A DNA stretch of 36,737 nt from Vitrella brassicaformis (taxonomy: Eukaryota; Sar; Vitrellaceae), in NCBI GenBank assembly GCA_001179505.1, contig CDMY01000389.1, positions 1 to 36,737 of the forward strand. The letters run 5' to 3'. The notes below the pieces were generated by a model. The model made no database searches. It was not told the origin of the DNA and saw only the letters and a list, made by a program, of their open reading frames with translations. Both the position numbers and the translations under genes were made by a program. The first letter of the stretch is position 1. Each line of letters begins with the position of its first letter. Shown one piece after another: positions 11,205 to 21,684 of this stretch.

Positions 11205-11283
11205 AGGTCTTGTTGCTGTGCTGCGGGATCGGCTCAGTTCGTCAAACAAGCACTGGGCAGTGATGAACGTCTTCAACGAACTC
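11137..11283 (+). repeat. Right arm of the inverted repeat flanking the DUF1853 gene
   Basis: This matches the reverse complement of 9375-9508. It overlaps the last codons of the DUF1853 gene, the short spacer, and the first codons of the exonuclease-YbaK gene (start at 11263). It carries about 20 extra bases near 11156-11180 that the left arm lacks. The best-conserved part lies directly upstream of the exonuclease start codon, so the copied unit looks like a 5' or promoter segment of that gene. Confidence 0.85.
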
Positions 11284-14275
11284 AAAAATGCGACGGTAGG
11301 CCCGTTATGGGTTCTGTCATGTGGCAAGAGGAAGGATTTCTGTCATGGGTTCTGTTTCTGCCACCAGATCCACCTCTTCCACCGTCTTGCGTCGGCACCG
11401 TCGTCTGTTGTTGGAGGGCTCGCCACCACACCGACACTGATGGTCCTCGACGGCCTGGCAATCATTGGGGGCATCTCAGACGACCCTCTCGTAGGCGGTG
11501 TCCCTCACCACCCAATGGCCAGCGACGGTGAAGCCCTGGTGCGCCCGATCGGCCATCTCCTTCTCGATGCCTTGGCGAGGGCACTGCGGCACTCACGCAC
11601 ACCTAGCCCGAAGGTCAGTGGAGCTGGCGCAGCTGCAGAGGACAACAACCGCCGGAGGGGCGACGGGAGGGAGCCAGCGATGACGTCAGAAGAGAGGGAA
11701 AGGGCTGTGGCCGTTCTAGGCCAGCTGCTGAGTATGATTGTCCGCGGCGAGGGCCCTCCAGCCGGCAGGATGTGCGTCAAGCTGGTCATCAAGGCATGCC
11801 GTCTCTTCGGCCTACAGCCAGCGTCTCACAACGTCCCTACGCCGTCCTCCCATCACGCAGTCGGCACCCTCACCGACATGGCTTCCTTCGTCGACCGATA
11901 TCTGGATCAGACGGAGGTCTTGATTCAACCCCAGCTGAAGGCCAAGGAGAGGAGGGCTGGTGCGGTGCAGCGCACCATCACCGAGATGACCAGTGAGAGC
12001 GACGTGGTCGTGTTCGGCGATGACCGCAGCGACGGCGATGCGAGGGAGCGGAGGCACAGCAACACGTCGGCGAGTCAGCTGGGCGTGCAGGCCGCGAGTG
12101 GAGGCCGCGTCGCTAGTGGCCATCTGCCCGTCCGGGACGCCCTCGAGGTGAGCAGGGACTGAATGAATCACCCGCTACCTATCAGGTTATTTTCTCCCTT
12201 TTCGGTCAGGTGCTCAGCTTCTTCAGCTGTCGCCTTGACGATTCTCGTGCCGAGCGGGCGGTTCCACTGTTCGTGGCCCACGCCATCAACCACTACGCCG
12301 AGTTGGTGGATGCAACGTCGTCCTCTCTGCAGCACAGCATCTCCCCACATGGGCATCGAGCCGACGATGTGAGGCTCTACCTGACAGCTGCCCCTGCCGA
12401 CGACCCGGCTCATGACGTCAGCAAAGGCGCCCAGACGATATCGATGCCCCTGGTGGATCGCCTCGTCGCCGACTCCTGGCGCAAGAATCACATCAAGGTG
12501 GCGAGACGGATTGCCGCGAGATATGGCGCGTCGCTCGACTCGATGGGTCCTCCGCCCCCACACACGGGGCGGGTCAAGAGGAAGAACCAGACATCGGTCC
12601 GCGGCCTGTGCGAGGGCCTGCCTGGGTGCGTCATCGATGCCGAGCGGCAGATGGTGTGGCTCGACACGAGGGAGGGCTTGCGACAGCTATGGGCGACGTT
12701 GCAAGAGATGACGGCGTCATTTGGCGAGAGCCCCGCGCCGGTGGGGCTAGACTGTGAGTGGCATCCCCGCAATCGGCTGGGGGAGAGGAGGAGCCCTGTC
12801 AGCCTTATGCAGGTTGCCCTGCCCTGCAGCCGTGTGTTTCTGGTGGATGTCTTGACTCTGCGGACCACCGAGAGGGCCATGTTGGGGGAGGTGATTGAGT
12901 GGCTGATGCGGAAGTGTGTCGTCGTCGGTTTCTCTGTTAGTGGAGATCTCGACAGGCTCGCACAGTCGCTCGATGGCGTTTTTGTGAAGGAGGTCCCTCG
13001 CGTCGTCGATCTGCAGCGCATCTTCAGCTCCCCACACGCGCCTCTGCTGTCCCAGCCTTCAGCCCCTATCTCTGACCCCTCCCCTCCCACATGGTTCGCC
13101 CACCTTAGCAAGAGCCTCCAGCAGCCCTTTTTCGGTCTCGACACCATGTGTGCCCTGTACCTCCACCAGCGGCTCGACAAGGCCTACCAGCGGAGCTCGT
13201 GGGAAGATCGGCCACTCACCGACGCCCAGAAGGCCTACGCCGCTCTGGACGCCATAGTGCTCCTGAAGATTGCGGCGCGAGTCTTCCCTCTCCGAGACGG
13301 CTTCCTTCGCGATGACTCTGTGGCCCTCGACGAGCAGCTGCAGCGGGTGGACATCACCCGATTCTGGTTTGCTTATCGCGCGAGAGCGGCACATGTGCAG
13401 CCGACGGGCAGTGGGTCGAGTGAGACGGGGAGGGGCTATGTGTCGGATGAGGCGTACGATGACGACACATGCGAGCAGAGCGAATCGGACGCAAAGACAG
13501 CGGAGAGCATTGCTCGGCTGCTGCCCTATGACGTCAGCAGCTTCGCCTACTCGCCCGACCATCTGCATGGGCTGCGGACGCCCGCTGACGTGAGGAGGGC
13601 TCTGGACGATCTCGGCCTGGCCGCCACCCCGCTGCTCAAGATCGACCGGGTGTTTGACGGGCCGAGTGGCGATGGTGTGGCATCAGTGGTGCCGGCGGCC
13701 TCATACACAATGGTCAAGACAGTCGCCTTTGTGGCAGAGGCGGACGGCAGTGGGGATGGCGACGAGGAGCGGCGTGTGGTCGGGGCGTGTGTGTGCGTGT
13801 TGCCGCTGCATCGGAGGGCCGACAAGGCGGCACTTGGGTGTCTGGAGGTGTGGCGTGACCGCGTGGCGGATGGGTCTGGTGATCACGGGGCGCCGCTGTC
13901 AGTCCGCTTGGCTAGGTCAGGAGGCAGGCAGCGATGGGCAATGGCACTTTGAGTCACACATCTCTATGCTTTGTGTTCTCAGTGAGGGCGAGTTGTACAC
14001 AGTCTGTGGGTATCCCCGGGGCGCGCTCGGCCCGCTGGCTCTCTGCGATCCGACCGGTCTGTCAAGCGGAGGAGAACCAGACCAAACCACATATTCAATG
14101 TCTTTCCTTGTCGTTCATTCGTGCAGCGTTTGTGGTGGTGGACGCTTCGCTGATGAGTGACGATGTGGACCTGCTGTTAGGGGGCGGGGCGAGGGATGTA
14201 GTGTACCCAATGAAGGCCGCCACACTCGTGCGGGTCACGGGTACGGCTGTCACGGCGGTCGCCGTCGATGAGTGA
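11263..14275 (+). CDS. DEDDy 3'-5' exonuclease fused to a YbaK-type aminoacyl-tRNA editing domain
   Basis: Five exons: 11263-11295, 11368-12147, 12210-13915, 13983-14056 and 14127-14275. Phases are 0,0,2,1 and the product is 913 residues. The N-terminal half is helical, recalling Mut-7/EXD3-like proteins. A DEDDy exonuclease domain follows: motif I GLDCEWHP (D452, E454), motif II GFSVSGDLDRL (D517) and motif III YAALD (Y614, D618). All catalytic residues of an RNase D/WRN-type nuclease are therefore present. From about residue 735 the sequence fits YbaK/ProX deacylases: TPADVRRALDDLGL, the lysine motif MVKTVAFVAE, then SEGELYTVCGYPRGALGPLA and FVVVDASL near the end. YbaK-like domains hydrolyse mischarged tRNA, so the fusion suggests a tRNA or small-RNA quality-control enzyme; that is inference. 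The start at 11263 is the first in-frame ATG before a clear donor, but the frame stays open upstream, so it could lie further 5'. Confidence 0.85.
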
Positions 14276-14556
14276 CTGGATGAGTGATGAGTAGTGAGTG
14301 AGTGGCTGAGTGTGGGTGTCACTGCGTGTGTGTGTTGATAGAGTACTGGCTGAGGTCTGGCCTGTCTGGGTAGTCAGTCATTGGTGTGAAGTGGTGTCCC
14401 GTTGACGGGAGGGGACAGAACTGACGCAGATCTCACCCCTGCAAATGTGGTGGGTGTCTGCGATTTACTTACAAATACTTATAGAGAAATAAATGCACTC
14501 AATGGCGGACGCATCAGAGCAAACATCCGCATCTCTCCCTCCCTCTTATGGCTCCC
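14276..14556. other. Convergent intergenic region
   Basis: This short spacer lies between the ends of the exonuclease-YbaK gene (+) and the kelch gene (-). Its left part is rich in GAGT repeats and its right part is AT-rich. I see no gene in it. Confidence 0.4.
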
Positions 14557-17138
14557 TCACCGGCCGCCGATGCCGGCCTCTCTCTCTTGCCACAGCTTCA
14601 GTGCCTTCTCATTGGCCGGCACCGACACACGATAGTCATCTAATTGTGTCTCCAGCCCACGCAGTGCATGACCGTGCAGCAGCGTCAGCTCGTCCCGCTC
14701 AGCCTCCAGCCTGCTGCTGCTCTCCTCATCCACACCACCATCGACACCCACGGGCTGAGGTGCTTCTGATTCCTGCCCCTCTGCCACATCGGTGCGTCTG
14801 TATGGTCTCTTCTCGTAGTGCATTATGAGAGCCTCGGCGTGGCAGAGGGCGTTCTGGAAAGCCTCGCACATGGCGGTGCTTGATGCGAGCAGGTTCCTCA
14901 GCACGGCGGCCTGGTTGGCACTGCACAGCAGCTGACACCACACACACACATAGAGAGAGAGAGCGAGGAGGTGGGCGACCGCATATGGGAACCATATTTG
15001 GCACCTTTTCATTGATGTGTGTGATGTCTCCCTCCAGCTCCTGTTTCTCCATCTCCAGCCTTAAAGCACCAATGGCCAACAACACATATCACATCATACG
15101 CCTACATGGCGAGACGGCAAAGGCCTGCCTTCTCTTGCATCTGACCTGCCTACCTGTTACTTGTGGCCAGCTGTGCCTGGTATCTGTCTGTCAGGTCGTT
15201 GAGCTGCTGTGCCAAATCCTGCTTGGCTTCGATGAGCTTCTGGTTCTTGTCGACGTAGTCATACATTCTCTTCTTGCTGGTCTGCAGCAGACTCTCGGCA
15301 TCCTTCAACGCCCTCTTGTCGCCCATGTCAAAATTAACACCGCTACCCTGTCAGGCAATATGACAGCAACACTCGTGTGTGTCCCTCTCCTCTCCCTCCC
15401 CATCTCTGTGTGTATTTAGGCTTACAGGCGAGACATCGTACTTGACTGTCGATGTGAGCCCCAGGACCTCTTCCCTGCCGTGGTCGAGATGCAGGAACGA
15501 CAGCGACCGCAGCTCCTCTGTCTCCGCGCCAGCCTGTGTTGTCACGCCGATCCGCCTCCCCCCATACACCACCAAGGCACCCATGTGCTGATCGAATGTC
15601 GTCCTGGCATACAGCCGGCGGGGCAGCGGGGGTATGCCACCGATAAAGGGCGTCACCCATATCCTGGCCTTGTCGTCCAGATTGAGCAAAAAGACCGTAC
15701 CGACAAACCTGGTGGTGGTGTCTTTGCTGCCGGGCTGGTACGTCTCGCCGCCCCACAGGACGATCTGCGGCTGTGGCGTGCGCATGACGGCCATCGTGTG
15801 GCCGAACATCGGGCCGGGTGGGGTGCCTGCCGCTTCAACAGGCTCCCATCTGGCACTGCAAATACACACAGACACACACCGGCAGAGACATAGAAAGAAG
15901 ATCTTTGAACGCATTTCCGCTTGCTTACTTACGTGTTGCAGTCATATCTGTGGAGGTCGTCGAGGGGCATGTCATTGGTTTCCCCTCCATAAAGGTAGAG
16001 GTATTGGCCACAACCCACCATAGCCCCGCTGTGCCGGGCACACGGACATATCCGGGAGGAGGGAGCAGGAAACGATGGCGACGGTGCAACGGCTCCGCTC
16101 TGCATGCATGTACCGATCCATGGCAGGAAAGAGAAACGCATTGCGCCTATGGATTGTTCTTCTGCAGTCACTCACCCTGAGTTTTGTCCAGTAGATTTCA
16201 GTCACTTCCTTGCCCGACGCCCTCTTTTCGCGCAGAGAGTCGGTGAGTGAGGGCAGCACACTCAGCCCCCACATGTCGCCAAACACCCAGCCTTCAGGCA
16301 TGCCCCTACCACCGAACAGCCATCCCACATTCATGTGCCTAGCCGACATAAACAGAGAGACGGAGACACAAAGCGATAAATGTGTGGCTGCCGGTCCGGC
16401 CTTTGTGTCTTTTGCGTTTGGACATACCTACCATGTGTGCAGGGCGCTTTCTCTTGGCTCGGGGCAGACGCCATTGCGAAAGAAGGGAAACACGCGGTGC
16501 CAATGCATTCGGGACAGATCCAATACAAAAGTCTGATCCATCCAGCCAGCCAGCCAGCCAGCCATCCATCCAACATCAAGGAAGCCGCCAAGTGCTGCAT
16601 GCACTGTCCTTGCAATGCTTCCTACTTGGCTGGTGCTCTGCCGCATCTCATCCTGTCCCCTGAAGGCACAGACAGCACTCGCGTGCATAGAATACATGAG
16701 CCACCCGCACAGCCGTGCAATAGTCGCACTGACCCGAAGACGACCATGTAATTGCCAATTTTGCCGCCCTGCTTGGCGGACGTGAGTGAGCACACCCAGC
16801 TGGCATGATGGGCCGTCGGCTTCGGCAGCTCTCCGTTGCAACTGGCAAGGCCCCACGTCCATCTTGGGCCGACGGTGGCTGTTGTGTCGGTGAGCCTCTC
16901 GACGGTGTAGACGGCATTGTCCTTGCCCTTTGCAGTGAGGCCGCCATACAGCACCAGGGAGGGCGAAGCTGTGTCCGCTGACGGATTCCAGTGAAGAGAA
17001 CATCCTGAACAAGGTACGCAACAATCCGTGCACTCAAACGGAATGTCAGGTCAATGCATGGGGCAGCTGACCGGAGCGAACAGGTGGGGGGTTGCCCCGC
17101 GAGACGTCAATGGAGGTCCAACACAGACTCTGAGCCAT
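14557..17138 (-). CDS. Kelch-repeat protein with a C-terminal coiled coil
   Basis: Ten exons on the minus strand: 17072-17138, 16734-17004, 16626-16659, 16432-16532, 16176-16338, 15933-16099, 15426-15855, 15154-15347, 15005-15059 and 14557-14931 (TGA). They give 618 residues with every junction in phase. Kelch blades are marked by double-glycine strands: LVLYGGL, MVVFGGG, VGWLFGGRG, YLYLYGGETN, IVLWGGETY and LVVYGGRR. Each is followed by W and P-x-R positions, for example MHWHRVFPFFRNGVCPEPRE. About six blades (residues 1-430) would form a beta-propeller that binds partner proteins. From about residue 430 the chain is charged and heptad-like (KRALKDAESLLQTSKKRMYD), ending in a further helical part. 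A propeller plus coiled coil recalls kelch scaffold proteins such as RngB or Tip-type proteins; the exact role is unknown. The 34-bp third exon is needed to rebuild the MVVFGGG blade. Confidence 0.85.
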
Positions 17139-17346
17139 CAAAACTTGTCGAGAACCGAAGACAGGCGAAAAATCTCGACGAGCGATCATCCTGATCGCTG
17201 TTTAAGGAAAGGCCGGCGACAGCCGGTGCCTGGTGTTCCTTCATCTCCCTCGAGCCCTGCCTTCAAGTTCAAGCCCATCGCCGAAGGCCAAGTGCATTTC
17301 GCTATTGTGGTATTTCATTTCAAGCACAGCATCTGACACAGACGAC

Positions 17347-19775
17347 ATGGACTTTCGTCATTGCCCAGCTCCTTCAGTCATACAAGACTATGCCATGCCT
17401 GCCCTTGGATCTTCCGGCGCTGCTCCGCCTTGCTACGCCTTGCTCACAAGACGGGCACACTCGCTGTATGAGATATACCTCATCCCCAATCTACTACCCA
17501 GCCTGCAATGTGAGATTATTCGCACATTGTCAGCCCTCAACGTGAAGGTGCCTTCCGGCAATCGACCCTTTAAGCTTCCCTTCGAGAAAGCGCCTCCGTT
17601 GGGTCAGAATCGAGATCTGAAAGTCATTTAGAGGTTCCTTCCTGACCTACCACAATATTCGTCCACTCTCTTCTCGATCAACGTGGCGTTCGAGAATGGG
17701 ATTTTGACAGCGTGTGTTGTGTTGACAGGGGTTTGAGGAGCGTCTCGACGCGTATCTGTCCGAGTACGTCATTGGCGTCAGGAACTGCGAGGAGTGGATC
17801 ACCTATGGCACCGAGGACAAGGAGCGTCTCAAGGCCGGCCTGATGCAGCTGCGGGTCAAGGAGCGGCGGGTTCGACTGTTGGACCACTTCTTCAGGCAGT
17901 GGAGTCTGGCCCTCTGTGAGCTGGACGACGACGGACGCCGAGCCGCTCTGTACGTTGAGAGACACACCCAATGGAGACACACCCATGACATGTGCCTGCG
18001 TGTGTCAGTGGGGAGGGTGGCTTCCTGTATGTCTTCCTTTTCCTCATCACCAAGGGGGCGTACACTGGTACTGCCATCCGGCATGGCCCGTCGTTCGACA
18101 GATAAGGTGTATCGATAGGGTAGAGGAAACACACACCCGCTCACTCGACAACATGGGTGTGTCTCGCACAGGGTCCAAGAGCACAAGAGAGGCATCCTCA
18201 ACACCATGGAGCACCTCATTCGCGGCACACCCCTCAGCGCCACTGCCAAGGAAAAGGCAACGACGTAATTGTCGAACAGCAATCGATGTCTACGACCACA
18301 CCACACCTGCCGTTTTCGTGGAATACATACAGCTATGCTGAGTGTCTGGCCGGAGTCGACTGGGAGTTGAGCATCCCCACGGCCGCCCGTGTCACAGGTA
18401 ATCCCGCCTACAGGAAAAGTCCACGGAGCAGCCCCGCATGCGCCTTAACAATTGGGTGTTGTGTCACCTATGTCTTTTCAGAGGACACATCGTGGGATGA
18501 CATGGCCTCCCAGATCGGGTGGAGGGAGTGGACAGCAACGACGTCTGCCGCCAAGGGCAAGTGGCGGGTGAAGTCTCGCAGCCTCAACGCATTTGTTGAC
18601 GTCGACATACACAAACTCAATAATCGTCTACATGGTGAGTCTGTCTGCGTCAAGAGGCCACGTCAGGTCTTCATTTACCCCTCTGGGTGTGTGCATGGGT
18701 GTCGGTTCCAGGCAACATCGGCCGAGGGACCACCAAGTCCTTCATCCATGAGGTGTTCGACGACCCTGACAAGACACTCTGGGACATGCTCATGTCGAGT
18801 GTGGCCCGTTTGGCACGTACGCCACACACGGGCGTGGCACCCCTCTCCATCATGACCATGAACCACCAGCCCTCCCTGTGTGTGTAGGGAAAGGCGTCTT
18901 CATCAAACCATACACCATCATGGAGCTGACACGCGACAAGGACAGCTGGACGATGGAGGAGGCAAGGGTACGAGTATGGCTCATGCGCGCATTGCAGCAG
19001 TGTATGTGCATGAAACGCCTACAGTTGGAGTGTGGCGCGCGACTTCATCGCCACCCGTTTTACGAGAAGCTCCCTGAGAAGGGCCATCCAGGCTTCCCGT
19101 GGCGCTGGCGGAAAAAAAAGAAAACGAAAAAAAAAAGGTCGCGCACGCACTGCAGATGTGCACATCGAGATGCTGTCTCCATTGTCGTTGCAGGGGCTCT
19201 GTGCGCAGGTCGTGAGGGACGTCGCCCAGAAGGCCGAGCTCGTCCGTCAAGGAGAGGGGGAGGTCGTGGGTGCCACTCCGTCGGTTTGCCACGATCGATG
19301 ACGTGACGCAACACTGCATTCAGCAGACGGAGGACTGGGTCAGTCGCAAACTCATCCCGGCAGCACCGGTAGAAAAATCAGGGAGGGAACGATGCACATC
19401 CCCCTGCATCGATGACACGGTGTGATGGTGCCAGATGACCAAGAAGGAGGCCGGCCGTCAGCTCCAGGCCAAGCATGCGGAGGAGTTCTCGCTGCCCATG
19501 GGCTTCTTCGAGCAGGCCAGCGGCAGTCTCTGCCTGCGGTTCGACAAGGCAGCACCACAGCACCCCGATGGCGTCACACCCTTCAAAAGAGTTGCGGAGG
19601 TGAGCATCCCCTAATGGAAACACGTGATTGCCCTCATTGGTCGCCAACCTCTCTATGTCTGTGTATGGTCTCTGTCAGAGAGTCCATAAGCTTGAGGGGC
19701 GTCCAGCCCCCCCTTCCAAAGGCCGTATCACCTCTGCATCGTGGGGGTTACTCTACGACATCGCATTACAAGAAG
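17347..19775 (+). CDS. Unrecognised multi-exon gene, possibly the N-terminal part of the kinase-containing gene downstream
   Basis: Probable exons: 17347-17547, 17729-17949, 18172-18264, 18333-18397, 18482-18634, 18712-18816, 18888-18967, an unresolved stretch (about 19025-19193), 19194-19265, 19324-19368, 19435-19599 and 19679-19775. Most junctions have good GT-AG signals and agree in phase. The protein is soluble and charged, with segments such as FEERLDAYLSEYVIGVRNCE, SWDDMASQIGWREW, VFIKPYTIMELTRDKDSWTM and KKEAGRQLQAKHAEEFSLP. I recognise no family. Between 18968 and 19193 the exon ending MEEAR does not join in phase to the helical reading DFIATRFTRSSLRRAIQAS, and an A-rich run lies just after it. 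Either an unusual splice or a frameshift is present. The last exon ends in phase 1 and could join 20027, which would make this gene and the kinase segment one transcript. The 67-codon first exon is the least certain part. Confidence 0.5.
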
Positions 19776-20026
19776 GTGGGTTCATGATGGATGGTTTGAT
19801 GGTGCGTGTGATCATGTCTGTTGCCACAGCGTCATATGGCCGTGGAATCCGGCCAGCGCGCGCGCGGTTGCGACGAAGGTGTCCGCGCAGCGCGGGGGAG
19901 CAGCGGTGGAGGTGGGCATTGGAGCCGGAGTATGTGGAATGGCGTAGACGGCGTACTGAGCATGGCTACTATATTGATTGCCTATCATATTGATTGCCTG
20001 CCTACTTGCCGCCCCACGCCCGGCAG

Positions 20027-21323
20027 ACCTCGTCAGAGAGGCTATCGAGGCGCTGCGGGGGTGGATTTTGGAGCGCCGGGAGGCCATCATGGCGCGGCCA
20101 CTGGCGGAGGAGGAGGAAGAGGCGGATGAGTTCGTGGAGGAGGTTTGGCAGGAGCTGGACCCCATGGCGCGGCTGCTGCGGCGAGCGGAGGAGCTGGACA
20201 ACCAAGGGCCGCGCCAGGGCACGTCAGCTGGGGAGAGGCCGGTGTTTTTGAAGCAAATCCACCCAACGTAAGCTCTCATTTGTATGACAACAATCATGAG
20301 TTTCTCTATGTTCATTCCTTGCATGTCTCACCATTTTCACAGCTGGATTGGGTGGACCGGTTGGCGGTAGGATGCGGGACCTACGGCGTGGTAAACAGAG
20401 AGAGAGGAGCTCCTACATGCACTTTGCTGTGTGGAATCCAATGCTTGTACCAGGTGGAGGAAGGGCTACTTCGACAGACAACCAGAGTAGCCATAAAGTC
20501 GGTGTGGGACTCGCTGCAGGAGGGTAAGCGGCTCACTCCAACATGCCTTGAATGCATCTCCTTCGTTGGCTGTCTGTTTGATTGCAGGAATTGCGCCGAC
20601 AGATTGGGAAGTCATGAATTTTGAGAGGGAAACTCGTGCATTTAAAGGTCAGCGTCTTCAACAAGACCCCACTGATTGCCGTCCTCATTTCTTACATTGC
20701 TGTCGCTTCGTAGCTTTCTTGAGTACAGAAACATTTTGAAGTGTCTCGGGGTGTGCCGGTATGGGGGCAATGCTGAGGCGAGAGACGCCACACTGAGAGG
20801 TCCTCGCCATTGTCTGGTGCTCGAATACATCGATGGAGGTCAGCAAAAGGACATAGACTGCTCTGTCAGAAGACCTCCACGTGTTCATATGTGCTTCTTG
20901 CAGACACATTGTCCAATTACCTAAGGGCACAGCCGGCGGCGGGGCGGAGATTTATATCGGCAGAGCATCTTGTACGCAACGGAGATATCAATCCCGTCAT
21001 TTGGCCCGGCGGCATTGACGTGTTGATTTGGTGTGTGCAGGTCAATGCAGTCGGTCCCTTGGATTTATTCACAGAGACATCAAACCAAACGTAAGCACAA
21101 CTGAAGCACCACTTTGTCTTGAATTGTTCTGTCTCTTTTGTCTGGCAGAATTTCTGGTGCGGGGAGATAATTTGCAGCTGAAATTGGCGGATTTCGGAAC
21201 GTGCATTAGACTTTCGGTATGTGTTCATTACAGCTGCCAACACGACATTTCGTTCCTCTACATGTGCGGCCCGGCGCGTGTCATGTGTCGAGGATGGCTA
21301 CGCGCTGCCCCCTGAGATGGCGG
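20027..21323 (+). pseudogene. Truncated protein kinase domain with frame breaks
   Basis: Kinase landmarks occur in order: glycine loop AVGCGTYGVV (about 20364), beta-3 lysine RVAIKSV (about 20488), alpha-C FERETRAF, YRNILKCLGV (about 20724), hinge CLVLEYIDGG, catalytic loop GFIHRDIKPN (about 21060-21090), FLVRGDNLQLKLADFG (DFG near 21195) and a P+1-like GYALPPEMAE (about 21300). An acidic segment (LAEEEEEADEFVEEV) precedes it. Some joins are clean, such as the GTYGV exon to the VAIK exon. At least four are not. HRDIKPN before a GTAAGC donor cannot join FLVRGDN after its CAG acceptor without one extra base; the same holds at the alpha-C/YRNI, alpha-D/HRD and acidic/glycine-loop joins. After the APE-like site no alpha-F to alpha-I helices are found. 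The likely reading is a decayed or incompletely duplicated Ser/Thr kinase. Sequencing error or unusual splicing is the alternative. Confidence 0.6.
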
Positions 21324-21684
21324 AAATTGCTGTTTACATTTTATATCCGTTCGTGATCACCTCTGCTACCACTACCACCGCAGCTGCCGCTTTGCCGCTT
21401 TACTATTTCAGAGTCGTGATATCAGTACTGATGGGCTTGAGATGGGGTGTGAGGTGGCTAGTTTTGTTTTCCTGCTTGAGGTGTTTTTGCGCGTGCATGT
21501 AAGACACACTCCAGCCTGGCATGCTGGTTTGCATCGAAGTATTGAAGAAATCCATTCACTTCCTCCTGCGAGCTTGTCAAATCTCTCCCCTACGACCTTG
21601 CTCGTCGTTGCCAAGATCTGTCCCACCCTCGAGCGCAGGCTTATTGGCGAAGCGACCAGCCACTTTGTGCGCCTCTCCACAACG
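21324..21684. other. Region between the kinase remnant and the RHD3-like gene
   Basis: No kinase C-lobe sequence is found here. The frame of the following gene is open upstream as far as about 21442, but the residues look random and a good signal peptide begins at the ATG at 21685. I treat this stretch as promoter/5' UTR. Confidence 0.4.

Noticed and set aside
9375-11283. Inverted repeat as terminal repeats of a DNA transposon
   Set aside because: The enclosed gene is DUF1853, not a transposase. I see no target-site duplication, and the right arm overlaps functional coding sequence of the next gene.
16331-16615. WLAGWLAGW repeat peptide on the minus strand
   Set aside because: It comes from a GCCA/CATC simple repeat inside an intron of the kelch gene; the adjoining coding exon begins at 16532.
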